This document shows, in pieces, positions 51,281-59,057 of a stretch of DNA of 64,000 bases (position 1 is its first letter; each line of letters starts with the position of its first letter). Under the pieces are notes generated by a model. It was not told the DNA's origin. It did not search any database and saw only the letters and a program-made list of their open reading frames with translations. A program made the position numbers and the translations under genes. Source of the DNA: Caproicibacterium amylolyticum (GTDB lineage: Bacteria > Bacillota > Clostridia > Oscillospirales > Acutalibacteraceae); contig NZ_CP060696.1 of the NCBI RefSeq assembly GCF_014467055.1, positions 2,418,001-2,482,000 of the forward strand, read 5' to 3'.

Positions 51281-51739
51281 TTACCCATTGCTTTTTACTG
51301 GTGCTGGCTTACTTTCCCTCTCTAAAATATCAGTTAATATTTCTACAGCACCTCTGACATATTGCTCACAGAGCTGATGATGCTCCGGTTCTCCCCATTT
51401 TACTGATCTCGTCAGCACACGGCAGCAGGTAGCTTTATATCTTTTTTTAAACTCATTATGCAATTCCTGAGTTAAGGAAAACACCTCATCTACATTGCCT
51501 TCTGTACTTGTTCTGCCTTTCACGGCGCTTAAAACCATCACTGCACCTGTCAGCGAGCCACAGCAGCATTTCGACGCACCTAAACCTGCGCCAAATCCGG
51601 TTGCCATTTTTATGGCAGTGTCATTCAATCCCAGGCCAAGCTCCTTATTAAAAACCTGAAGAATTGCTTCCGAACAATAGAGCCCATTTCTGAATAGATC
51701 AACGGCTTGGGTGGCCAACACTTCTTTTTGTAATGTCAT
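51281..51739 (-). CDS. C_GCAxxG_C_C family putative redox protein
   Basis: 152 residues. Conserved Cys pattern: LYCSEAIL (~22), GLGASKCCCGSLTGAVMVL (~54-72), ATCCRVL (~103) and HHQLCEQYV (~124). This is the family described as a putative redox-active protein with unknown function. It is separated from arsR2 by 118 bp with its own upstream AT-rich promoter region; CATCGATAT near 51816-51824 resembles the ArsR2 operator half. Confidence 0.85.
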   Translation of the reverse strand: MTLQKEVLATQAVDLFRNGLYCSEAILQVFNKELGLGLNDTAIKMATGFGAGLGASKCCCGSLTGAVMVLSAVKGRTSTEGNVDEVFSLTQELHNEFKKRYKATCCRVLTRSVKWGEPEHHQLCEQYVRGAVEILTDILERESKPAPVKSNG

Positions 51740-51883
51740 TGCTGTTGCTCCCCTCTAAATTAAAGTAATCGGATATGTAATATATATTATGATACAGTAT
51801 AAAGTCAATATCGATGATTGTCAGTATCTTTAAATCGAAAAATCGAATTTATAAATATTTTTAGAACTGGTAAATGCCTGACA

Positions 51884-51920
51884 AGAAAAGGAGCTTCACG
51901 AATTTTGTTCGTGAAGCCGC
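51884..51920 (-). terminator. Hairpin after the acetyltransferase region
   Basis: GCTTCACGAA / TTCGTGAAGC stem (51893-51917) followed on the minus strand by TCCTTTTCTTG. Confidence 0.65.
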
Positions 51921-51927
51921 CTTCTGA

Positions 51928-52053
51928 CTAATTCGACGATTTCGGAAATCTCCTGCTCCAGCATTCCATCCGGCAATATTCCTCATAATCGGAGTTGCTT
52001 TCCCTTGGAGTTACCGCGACGATGATCAGTAAAGTTATGAAAAGAAGAACCAT
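51928..52053 (-). CDS. Possible short membrane peptide (doubtful)
   Basis: 41 codons on the minus strand: a hydrophobic start MVLLFITLLIIVAVTP and a polar tail. No clear ribosome site. A second short frame (MLEQEISEIVELVRRRL) overlaps its 3' part, so this could equally be frame-shifted remains of an older gene. Confidence 0.2.
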   Translation of the reverse strand: MVLLFITLLIIVAVTPRESNSDYEEYCRMECWSRRFPKSSN

Positions 52054-52088
52054 TTTATGCCACTGCTTTCTACTTGAAATAGATTGAT

Positions 52089-52583
52089 TCAGCCAACAGC
52101 TTTGCTTCTGCGCTCCATTAAAACGACGTCATGCCATTTTTCATTTGACATCTGTCCTAATCTTTCTCTGAAGCCAAGCTCCCGAAACTCGCATTTCTGA
52201 TGTAATTCTCGGCTGTGGGTATTTTCTTTGATGATTCCGGCTTGCAAAGACCAGAAACCTTCTTTTTCCGACTGCTGAATTAAATTTTTCAGGAGTTTAG
52301 TTCCTATGCCCTGATGTTTATATTCCGGATCGATGTATATGCTGACTTCGGCTACTCCCGCATAGACACATCTGCTGGAGGTTGGGGATAAAGCTGCCCA
52401 TCCCAAAATCACATCATTGAATCGTGCAATAAAACGGCAGGAATTCAGATGGCTTTGATCCCACTCCTTCCAGCTTGGAACGTCTCTTTGGAAAGTTGCG
52501 ATCCCGGTTTTGATGCCTGCCGAATAGATGGTAGAAACCTGAGGCCAGTCGGCCGGTTCCATCTTCTCAATCGTAAAGTCCAT
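52089..52583 (-). CDS. GNAT acetyltransferase, phosphinothricin/arsinothricin (ArsN1)-like
   Basis: 164 residues. STIYSAGIKTGIATFQ (~17-32), the CoA-binding EVSIYIDPEYKHQGIGTKLL (~79-98) and LQAGIIKENTHSRELHQKC (~113-131) match the Pat/Bar branch of GNAT enzymes. In arsenic clusters this branch includes ArsN1, which acetylates arsinothricin. The link here rests on sequence type plus position directly after arsM. Other amino-acid N-acetylation is possible. Confidence 0.82.
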   Translation of the reverse strand: MDFTIEKMEPADWPQVSTIYSAGIKTGIATFQRDVPSWKEWDQSHLNSCRFIARFNDVILGWAALSPTSSRCVYAGVAEVSIYIDPEYKHQGIGTKLLKNLIQQSEKEGFWSLQAGIIKENTHSRELHQKCEFRELGFRERLGQMSNEKWHDVVLMERRSKAVG

Positions 52584-52597
52584 TTCAAAGCCTTTCT

Positions 52598-53407
52598 CTA
52601 TTTATATGTCTTTACATGTGCGCCCGCAAAAGCACCGTCCAAGGCATCTTCGTTTAGGTGGGAGTAAATCTCACCAAGTTCCTTTTCTTCCGCAATACTT
52701 CGGATGATTTCTTTTGTATAGATATTGACAGGCGTAATTTCTACGTTTGTAAAGCCGACTTTTTTCAGAATTCGTTCATATTCTGCGACGCTCAATGCCC
52801 CGGAAATGCAGCCGACCCACATTTGGACGCTTTTGCGAATCTCATCCGGAACGGCTTTCAGTTCAACAATATCAGCAATCGCAAGTCTTCCGCCCTTTTT
52901 CAAGACCCGATAAGCCTCTCTCAGAGCGACTTCCTTGTTCTCAGTCAGGTTGATTACACAGTTCGATGTAACAACGTCAACAGATTCGTCTGGCAGTGGA
53001 ATATTCTCAATGTATCCTTTAATAAATTCAACATTTTTCGCGCCGATCTTCTCCTTATTGCGATTCGCCAGTTCCAGCATTTCGTCGGTCATATCCAATC
53101 CATAGGCTTTGCCTGTTTCGCCCACAAATTTTGCGGAAATCAGCACGTCTATCCCGCCGCCGCTGCCCAAATCCAGCACCGTTTCACCCTTTTGCAGGTT
53201 TGCAAGGGCAACCGGATTCGCGCAGCCCAACGAGGCCCGGATCGCTTCTTCCGGCAATCCGGCAACATATTCTACAGAATACAGATCATTCGATATATCA
53301 CCGCAGCAAGACCCGCCACCGCAACAGGAACTTTTTGCGGTTTCAGACACTTTTTTTGCAATATCGCCGTAATGCTCCTTGATTTCTTCCCGAATGTTCT
53401 TCGACAT
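52598..53407 (-). CDS. arsM: Arsenite S-adenosylmethionine methyltransferase ArsM
   Basis: 269 residues from ATG 53407 with AAGGAGG 8 nt upstream. The N-terminal CCGGGSCCGD is Cys-rich. The SAM motif VLDLGSGGGIDVL is at ~78-90. Three conserved Cys of ArsM are in SLGCANPVA, VTSNCVINL and MWVGCISGAL, the As(III) ligands in known enzymes. It methylates arsenite to mono- to trimethyl arsenicals. It overlaps functionally with the MarR gene upstream (42-nt gap) and the ArsN-like gene downstream. Confidence 0.95.
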   Translation of the reverse strand: MSKNIREEIKEHYGDIAKKVSETAKSSCCGGGSCCGDISNDLYSVEYVAGLPEEAIRASLGCANPVALANLQKGETVLDLGSGGGIDVLISAKFVGETGKAYGLDMTDEMLELANRNKEKIGAKNVEFIKGYIENIPLPDESVDVVTSNCVINLTENKEVALREAYRVLKKGGRLAIADIVELKAVPDEIRKSVQMWVGCISGALSVAEYERILKKVGFTNVEITPVNIYTKEIIRSIAEEKELGEIYSHLNEDALDGAFAGAHVKTYK

Positions 53408-53448
53408 AAAGATAGCCTCCTTAAAATTAGCAATAAAATCATTTCCGA

Positions 53449-53889
53449 TTAACAGCATTTGTTGCGTTGCGCCGCGTCCGCCAGGAGCTTCAAGCTTTCC
53501 AGCACCTGACTTCTTTTATCCTCTGGAATGGAACCGAATATCCCTTTGTAGTAGCTCTCCATGCTTTTTTCAATATTCCGGAATACATCTTTGCCCTTTT
53601 CTGTCAACTGAATTGTAACATATCTCCTGTTTTCAGCATCCAGTTCCCGCACCGCTAAATCCGCTTCCACAAGGTTATTGACAGTCCGGCTCATGGTACT
53701 TTTGTCCACGCCCAATAAGTCGGCAAGGTCCACCAGTGATATTTTTTCTTTCCGGCCAATTTCGACAATGGCGTGACATTGCGTGATCGTAACGCCGCAG
53801 CAAGAGGCATCGCCTTTTTCCAGGATGCCTAAGTTCCTTACAAGCACCCGGATCAGCTCTCTCAGGATTGCGCTCCCTTGGTCAATCAT
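53449..53889 (-). CDS. MarR family transcriptional regulator
   Basis: 146 residues from ATG 53889 with GAGGTGATGAA upstream. The winged HTH spans ~45-110 (ISLVDLADLLGVDKSTMSRTVNNL; ENRRYVTIQLTEKGKDV). Cys pairs near residue 29 (SCCGVTITQC) and at the end (NKCC) may sense metalloids or oxidation. It is the first gene of the arsM operon. The palindrome ATACAACAGTTGTAT in its promoter is a likely autoregulatory site. Confidence 0.88.
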   Translation of the reverse strand: MIDQGSAILRELIRVLVRNLGILEKGDASCCGVTITQCHAIVEIGRKEKISLVDLADLLGVDKSTMSRTVNNLVEADLAVRELDAENRRYVTIQLTEKGKDVFRNIEKSMESYYKGIFGSIPEDKRSQVLESLKLLADAAQRNKCC

Positions 53890-53906
53890 TTCATCACCTC
53901 GTGCAT

Positions 53907-53936
53907 ATTCTATCATACAACAGTTGTATATTGCAA
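53907..53936 (-). promoter_or_regulatory. Promoter and palindromic operator of the marR-arsM operon
   Basis: TTGCAA (53936-53931), 18-nt spacer, TAGAAT (53912-53907) on the minus strand. The 15-bp palindrome ATACAACAGTTGTAT (53915-53929) fills the spacer. Confidence 0.65.
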
Positions 53937-54018
53937 TAGTTAAATAAAAATATTTGCCTACGTTGGGGGTAGGGAGTGGGGGCCAGCTTGCTACCTCTGC
54001 CGGCAAAAGACTATCTGC

Positions 54019-54234
54019 GGCGGCGTCCGGCGTTTTTCGGAAGAAGACCTGGAGTGGCTTGGTCTGGTTTTTTGCCTGAAAAACACCGGAATGCCAATCA
54101 AAAAGATCAGGGAATTCGTCGATCTGAGCCGCAGGGCGGAGCAGACTCTGCCTCAGCGCTGCGAAATTCTAATGGCACATAAAAGGGATGTGGAAGGTCG
54201 CATCGCCTCCATGAAAAGCAATTGGCCAAAGTGA
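54019..54234 (+). pseudogene. MerR family regulator remnant (N-terminus lost)
   Basis: In this frame GVRRFSEEDLEWLGLVFCL, NTGMPIKKIREFVDLS and CEILMAHKRDVEGRI match the middle and end of MerR-family regulators. The N-terminal helix-turn-helix and the start are missing. It ends with TGA at 54232-54234. No ribosome site or start codon in frame. The 54235-54486 stretch shows a GGGGCTGTTGCAAAA sequence like an IS6-family end (~54340) and GC hairpins; nothing else recognised. Confidence 0.7.
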
Positions 54235-54486
54235 ACCAGAAAATTCAATGTTTCAGTTCCCAGTCCAAGGCTTTCTGTGTCAGCGGTAAAACCCAAAGGC
54301 CGTTGGTTTAAATTCTGCCTCCGCAACCAAACAGAAGGGGCTGTTGCAAAATGGCCCTTTTTCCTATGTCCGGGGCAAAGGCGAAAAATTGCTTTTTGCC
54401 CTATACCCGGCAAAAAGCGGCCCTTTTGCGGCGATTCTGCCCCACACGCTGGAGCAGTCCGCGAGGGGCCGTTTATTTTAAAAGCG

Positions 54487-55245
54487 CTATAGCAGTTGCT
54501 TTCTCTCATTGAAGAAGGTCCGGTAAGAGAGAAAGCAGGCCATAAATGAGGAAATCGCCGTCGTAGACAGCAGCATGAATGTCACCATGATCTGGTACCG
54601 GATTGCCATGAGCGGGGATGTGCCGGCAAGGATCAGCCCCGTCATCATGCCGGGAAGGGAGACGATTCCCAGCGTCTTCGTGGAGTCGATGGTGGGAACC
54701 ATCCCCGTGCGGATCGAGTCCCGGAGAATATCCATCGAAGCCGGAAGAAGGTCCGCGCCCAGCGAAAGCTTGATTTCCACTTCGTTCCTCCGGCTTTTGA
54801 AATCGCCGGTGAGCTGCCGGTAGCACAGGCCGATGGCGACCATGGCGTTGCTGATGATCATGCCGCTGATCGGAATGATCTGATTCGCCTCGTACCGCAC
54901 CGCGCCGGAGAGGACCAGGACGGAAAGCGTGGCGCCTGCGCCGACTAAAATGGAAAGGAAAGAAATCAGAATTCCGTTTTTGATCCCTTTTCCCCGCTTG
55001 GCCGCGTTAAAGGCCGCGTTAAAGATCATGAAGAGCACAATCAGCGTCGTGACGGCCGGGTTGCGGAGTCTGAAGATAAATTGAAGGACATATCCCACCG
55101 CAAAGAGCTGGATGACCGCCCGTATGACGCTGATGAGGGTCTCTTTTTCCAGCCTAAGTTTCTGAAAATAGGAAAACAGCAGAGAGACGAGAACTAACGA
55201 AGACGCCATCAGAAGAGAGGCGTCGCTGATATTCGCACCGTTCAT
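54487..55245 (-). CDS. fetB: Iron export ABC transporter permease, FetB-like (UPF0014)
   Basis: 252 residues from ATG 55245 with GGAGG 7 nt upstream. Six to seven transmembrane segments. KLRLEKETLISVIRAVIQLFAVGYVLQ, IPISGMIISNAMVAIGL, IKLSLGADLLPASMDILRDSIRTGM and SLPGMMTGLILAGTSPLMAIRYQIMV are the conserved UPF0014/FetB blocks. E. coli FetAB exports iron and protects against peroxide. It overlaps the ATPase gene by 4 nt. Confidence 0.92.
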   Translation of the reverse strand: MNGANISDASLLMASSLVLVSLLFSYFQKLRLEKETLISVIRAVIQLFAVGYVLQFIFRLRNPAVTTLIVLFMIFNAAFNAAKRGKGIKNGILISFLSILVGAGATLSVLVLSGAVRYEANQIIPISGMIISNAMVAIGLCYRQLTGDFKSRRNEVEIKLSLGADLLPASMDILRDSIRTGMVPTIDSTKTLGIVSLPGMMTGLILAGTSPLMAIRYQIMVTFMLLSTTAISSFMACFLSYRTFFNERKQLL

Positions 55246-55907
55246 TTGATTTCCTCCGATGATTGGATTCGGCCGTTTTCCAGAGGCAGCAGCCGGCTGG
55301 CGTATTTCCGGCTCTGGGCGGTGTTGTGGGTGACCCACAGGACCGTGACGCCCTTCCGGTTCAGCCGGAGGATTTCTTTTTCAATCAGTTCCGTGTTCTC
55401 GGCGTCGAGTGCGGAAGTCACTTCGTCCAGCAGCAGAATTTCCGGTTCGAAAAGCAGCGTGCGGATCAGGGAGATCCGCTGTTTTTCCCCTCCCGACAGC
55501 CCTTTGACCTCATGCGAGAGGTAGCTTTCGTCCAGATTGAAGCGGGCGAGCAGCGAAACGATTTTTTCCCGGTCGATCTTCCGGTCCCTGACGCGGTAGG
55601 GAAACGCGACGTTGTCTTCCACCGTATTCCCCCAGAGGACCGGCTCCTGAAAGCAGTAGCTGATTTTTTTCCGCAGCCCGATCGGATCTTCCTGAAGCAT
55701 ATCCTTCCCATGGAAGAAGATTTTTCCTTCCGTCGGGCTGATCAGATGGCAGCACAGCCGTAAAAAGGTACTCTTCCCGCTTCCGGAGGGGCCGACGATG
55801 GAGACAAAGTCGCCGGCTGAAAACTGTGCCGAAACGTCTTTGAGAATCTCTTTTCCGCCCTGCCGGTAGGAAACATCCCGGAATGTGAGCTGTTCCAATG
55901 CTTTCAC
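55242..55907 (-). CDS. fetA: ABC transporter ATP-binding protein, FetA-like
   Basis: 221 residues. Walker A GPSGSGKST (~38-46), signature LSGGEKQRISLIR (~137-149), Walker B ILLLDEVTSALD (~158-169; Val replaces the usual Pro after DE) and WVTHN. The DEVTSALD variant is common in FetA. It is the partner of the FetB-like permease. Confidence 0.9.
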   Translation of the reverse strand: MKALEQLTFRDVSYRQGGKEILKDVSAQFSAGDFVSIVGPSGSGKSTFLRLCCHLISPTEGKIFFHGKDMLQEDPIGLRKKISYCFQEPVLWGNTVEDNVAFPYRVRDRKIDREKIVSLLARFNLDESYLSHEVKGLSGGEKQRISLIRTLLFEPEILLLDEVTSALDAENTELIEKEILRLNRKGVTVLWVTHNTAQSRKYASRLLPLENGRIQSSEEIK

Positions 55908-55973
55908 CTCAAGATCAAGACTTTCCGCGGCGGCAGCGGCCGCTTTTTCTGAAAATTTCCTCCTGTTCCGGCT

Positions 55974-57236
55974 TCAATCCGAACGGTCCGCCGCTTTCCG
56001 CCCTTTCCCGGAGCGGAGGATGACAGCGATCAGCAGGGCGGAGACGATGCCCAGAACGCCGCCGAACCAGAACGGCGCGTCGGAGCCCCAGACATTCCAC
56101 ATCCCGCCGGCGATTATGGAGGAAAACAGGAGGCCGAAGCCCTGCAGCATGCCGTAGACGCCGAGCACGGTCCCCTTATATTCCGCCGGCGACGCCTCCG
56201 CGATCAACGCCCGTTCCGCCCCGCTGATAAAGGCGGTATAAGCGCCGTAGGCGACGAACAGGATCAGCAGGGAGACTTTCGACGTCAGCAGGGCAAACCC
56301 CAGATAGACCAGGCCGTAGATCAGATAGCCGGGGATCAGGACCCTGCTTCTGCCGAACCGGTCCGACAGCCGGCCGGCCGGGATCGCCAGAATGGACGCG
56401 GAAACGTTGAAAATCAGATAGAGCAGCATCACCTCGGAGGTGGAAAACCCGCGCGACTGCGCCTTGAGCAGCAAGAAGGCGTTGGAAGAGTTGCCGAGGC
56501 AGAAAAGGAAGAGAACGGCGAAATACCATTTCAGTCTTGCGTCCAGTTTCAGGCCCCGAAAGGCCAGCCTCCGCTGTTTTGGGGCGGCTCCCTTTTCCTC
56601 CCGGATCAGCGGGATGATCGTCACGGCGACGACGCCCGGAATGACGGACCAGAGGAACGCCGAGCGATATTTCATTCCGATGGCGATAAACAGGAAAGCA
56701 AAAAGGGCCCCGAGCGAAGACCCCGCCATATCGAGCATCTTATGTAAACCGTAGGAACCGCCCAGTTTCCCTTTTTCGCTCGACTGCGCCACCAAAGCGT
56801 CGCGCGGGGCGGTCCGGATCCCCTTGCCGGTGCGGTCGATCACCCGCGCCGCCAGCACGCCGCCCCACGAGCCGGCTATCAGAAGGACGAACTTATAGAG
56901 CACGGAGGCGGAATATCCGAGGAAAGCCAACCGTTTTTTATTTTGATATCGATCCCCGATGTAGCCGCTCGCCACTTTCAGAAGGGAAGCGACGCTTTCC
57001 GCAACGCCTTCGATCACGCCGACGATGGCCGGCGTCGCCCCGAGAACCGCCGTCAGGTACAGAGGAATGATCGGGTAGATCATTTCCGTACTCATATCCA
57101 TAAAAAAGCTGACCAGCCCGATCAGAAAAATATTGGAAACGATTATCATCTTTTTTTTCGACAAAACAAACGCCCCCGTATTCGTGCCGCATACTCCCGT
57201 ACTTTCCTTCAAAACAAAAGCCGACCGCGCCGGCAC
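55974..57236 (-). CDS. Major facilitator superfamily transporter
   Basis: Up to 420 residues with 12 predicted transmembrane segments. GLVSFFMDMSTEMIYPIIPLYL near the N-terminus and DRTGKGIRTAPRDALVAQS in the 2-3 loop are typical of a bacterial MFS subgroup with unknown substrates. The true start may be later: a TTG or ATG near residues 25-30 fits the membrane topology, because the first ~25 residues look non-membrane. It sits in the metal-resistance island and is divergent from a HTH gene that may regulate it. Confidence 0.85.
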   Translation of the reverse strand: MPARSAFVLKESTGVCGTNTGAFVLSKKKMIIVSNIFLIGLVSFFMDMSTEMIYPIIPLYLTAVLGATPAIVGVIEGVAESVASLLKVASGYIGDRYQNKKRLAFLGYSASVLYKFVLLIAGSWGGVLAARVIDRTGKGIRTAPRDALVAQSSEKGKLGGSYGLHKMLDMAGSSLGALFAFLFIAIGMKYRSAFLWSVIPGVVAVTIIPLIREEKGAAPKQRRLAFRGLKLDARLKWYFAVLFLFCLGNSSNAFLLLKAQSRGFSTSEVMLLYLIFNVSASILAIPAGRLSDRFGRSRVLIPGYLIYGLVYLGFALLTSKVSLLILFVAYGAYTAFISGAERALIAEASPAEYKGTVLGVYGMLQGFGLLFSSIIAGGMWNVWGSDAPFWFGGVLGIVSALLIAVILRSGKGRKAADRSD

Positions 57237-57285
57237 AAATCCGCCGTCATGCCGCCGTGAAAACAGAGAATTACAAATTTATCTT

Positions 57286-57314
57286 ATGATAGCGCAAATA
57301 CTGAATAAAGTCAA
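57286..57314 (-). promoter_or_regulatory. Promoter of the MFS gene
   Basis: TTGACT (57314-57309), 17-nt spacer, TATCAT (57291-57286) on the minus strand. Confidence 0.65.
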
Positions 57315-57496
57315 TGTATAACGGAATATAATCATATGATAAGCGTACTTAGTGCCAACATCAATTACAATAGTGGAAAATTGAAAGAGCAAAGCCGGTT
57401 TGCCCGCCGAAGATGCCGGAAAGGCGTTGGAAAAGATTAAAAATACCGCCAGATTACCGTTAAGTTCTTTCATAGTGAATTTAATTTCCATTCGGC

Positions 57497-57525
57497 TTGC
57501 CATTTTAGGTTGGAAGTATTATACT
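57497..57525 (+). promoter_or_regulatory. Promoter of the helix-turn-helix gene
   Basis: TTGCCA (57497-57502), 17-nt spacer, TATACT (57520-57525), ~30 nt before the ATG. The 57315-57496 interval holds nothing I recognise. Confidence 0.6.
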
Positions 57526-57558
57526 ATATTCCGCAGACGGTTCGGGAGGAGGAACAAC

Positions 57559-58035
57559 ATGGACAACGACATCTTAAATCTGAGTCAGGCATCGGAATTT
57601 TTGGGAATCAGCGAAAAGACGCTGATTAAACTGCTCCGGGAGGAGCATATCCCCGCCCGGAAAATCGGCCGCGAATGGCGCTTCAGCCGGGAAGCGCTGG
57701 TCCGCTGGCTCGCCGCCGGGGATTCGACGAACTATATCAACCAAAACGAGCGGTACATGGTTTCCGAGGACACGCCCGGCAAATCCCTCGACCTGCTCGA
57801 CGGCATCGGAAGCAGACTGGACTCTCTGCGAAAAAACGGAAACCGCATCCAGGCGCTGCTGCCGGAGCTCGGCAGGGACGTCACGATCCCGCGGGAAGCC
57901 ACTCTGCGCGTCAGCTATAAGCAGCAGCGGGAAGTCGAAAAGCTGGAGTTCAAAATTTTCTGGAGCCTGCGCGAAGAATGCAAACTGGAAGCAAATCAGA
58001 AATTCAAAGCGATTCCTCAAAAGAAAGATCGATAA
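57559..58035 (+). CDS. Excisionase-type (HTH_17) DNA-binding regulator
   Basis: 158 residues from ATG 57559 with GGAGGAGG upstream. LNLSQASEFLGISEKTLIKL and HIPARKIGREWRFSREALVRWL (~1-52) form a MerR-like winged HTH_17. The C-terminal ~90 residues are charged and probably helical (KSLDLLDGIGSRLDSLRKNG; KLEFKIFWSLREECKLEAN). It is divergent from the MFS gene; local regulation is inference. A terminator follows. Confidence 0.75.
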   Translation: MDNDILNLSQASEFLGISEKTLIKLLREEHIPARKIGREWRFSREALVRWLAAGDSTNYINQNERYMVSEDTPGKSLDLLDGIGSRLDSLRKNGNRIQALLPELGRDVTIPREATLRVSYKQQREVEKLEFKIFWSLREECKLEANQKFKAIPQKKDR

Positions 58036-58082
58036 TACGCCCGCTCGGGCCGTGCGGATATCCGCCCCGGCTCAGGCCCAAT

Positions 58083-58123
58083 GCAGCGATCTGCCGGCTT
58101 GTCCGACGGGTTCGCTGCTTTTT
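58083..58123 (+). terminator. Terminator of the helix-turn-helix gene
   Basis: GCAGCGA / TCGCTGC stem (58083-58118) followed by TTTTT. Confidence 0.65.
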
Positions 58124-58187
58124 CCATGCCTTCACCCGGGAATCCGCACATGCCGGAAAACGGGCATTCTGTTTTTTGCGATTCCCT

Positions 58188-58214
58188 GCAACTTTTTTCC
58201 GTCCGCTGCGTGTA
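58188..58214 (+). promoter_or_regulatory. Possible ECF-type promoter of the sigma factor operon
   Basis: GCAAC (58188-58192), 16 nt between AAC and CGT, CGTGTA (58209-58214), resembling the AAC/CGT ECF promoter pattern. It is located ~30 nt before the sigma gene start, as for autoregulated ECF operons. Confidence 0.4.
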
Positions 58215-58242
58215 ATAAGCAGAGTCAAAAGGCGGTGAGGGT

Positions 58243-58782
58243 TTGAATGAGCGTTCTTTGATTTTGAAGGCTCAAAAAGGGGAAAAGGAAGCGTTTCAGG
58301 ACCTGATCGTCTTTTATTATCCCTACGTCTCAAAATTCCTTTTCAAGCTGACGAACGATTCTTCCCTCAGCGAAGACCTGACGCAGGACACATTCGTGAA
58401 GCTGATTCGGGGCATCGACCGATTCGACGTCCGCAAAAAAACTGCTTTTTCCACTTGGGTAATGACAATCGCCAAAAACTGCTATCTTGATTTTCTAAGG
58501 CGGAGCAAGCCGGAAACACTGAGCTTTGAGGAGCAGGACTTGCCGTCTTCCTTCGATGTGCAGGACAGGGTGCTGAACCGTATGCAGGCGGAAAAACTAA
58601 AAAAGGCGCTGGAAAGTCTGCCGCCCGAGCAGGCCGCCGCCATCCGGTTGAAATACTGCGAACAGCAAACGCTTCGGGAAATAGCCGATCGGTTCTCCTG
58701 CGACCCAAAAACAGTGAAAAGCCGCATCCACAACGGCATGACCAAATTGAGGAAAAAGCTGAAAAGGGGGCTTTTGTTATAA
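58243..58782 (+). CDS. ECF-type RNA polymerase sigma factor
   Basis: 179 residues from the TTG at 58243, with GGTGAGG just upstream. Sigma region 2 (~15-80): FYYPYVSKFLFKLTNDSSLSEDLTQDTFVKL and FSTWVMTIAKNCYLDFLRR. Region 4 (~115-170): ALESLPPEQAAAIRLKYCEQQTLREIADRF and PKTVKSRIHNGMTKLRKKL. It directs RNA polymerase to a stress regulon, probably including its own operon. The next two genes encode membrane proteins that could act as sensor or anti-sigma. Confidence 0.93.
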   Translation: MNERSLILKAQKGEKEAFQDLIVFYYPYVSKFLFKLTNDSSLSEDLTQDTFVKLIRGIDRFDVRKKTAFSTWVMTIAKNCYLDFLRRSKPETLSFEEQDLPSSFDVQDRVLNRMQAEKLKKALESLPPEQAAAIRLKYCEQQTLREIADRFSCDPKTVKSRIHNGMTKLRKKLKRGLLL

Positions 58783-58796
58783 AACAGGATAAAAAT

Positions 58797-59057
58797 GTGA
58801 TTCTGTCCAGGCTGGATAGCGAGATCGATAGAAAATGTCTTGAAATCTGCCGGCGGCGCAGGGATCGTGCTCTGCGCGCCGCCTTCGTCGTCGCCTGTTG
58901 CCTGTTTCTTCTGCTCCCTGGATTGCTCGTCTTTCTCGGAGTCAGTCTCTGGAGTTTCTGCATTCCGTCCGTCCTGTTCCTTTCCGTCGGCTTTTGCCTA
59001 CTGTCCCCGCTGATTTTCAGCAGGAAATCGGGAGGTTCCGAAAATGAATCACTTTGA
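58797..59057 (+). CDS. Small two-helix membrane protein after the sigma gene (possible anti-sigma)
   Basis: 86 residues if read from GTG 58797. A basic cytoplasmic start (SRLDSEIDRKCLEICRRRRDRALRA) is followed by two membrane segments (~27-48 and ~53-75). The start is uncertain: the frame is open back to the AAAAGGGGG site at 58763-58770, whose ideal spacing points to an ATA codon at 58779, while the GTG has no nearby site. Position between an ECF sigma factor and a sensor-like protein suggests an anti-sigma role, but no known anti-sigma motif is seen. Confidence 0.65.
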   Translation: MILSRLDSEIDRKCLEICRRRRDRALRAAFVVACCLFLLLPGLLVFLGVSLWSFCIPSVLFLSVGFCLLSPLIFSRKSGGSENESL

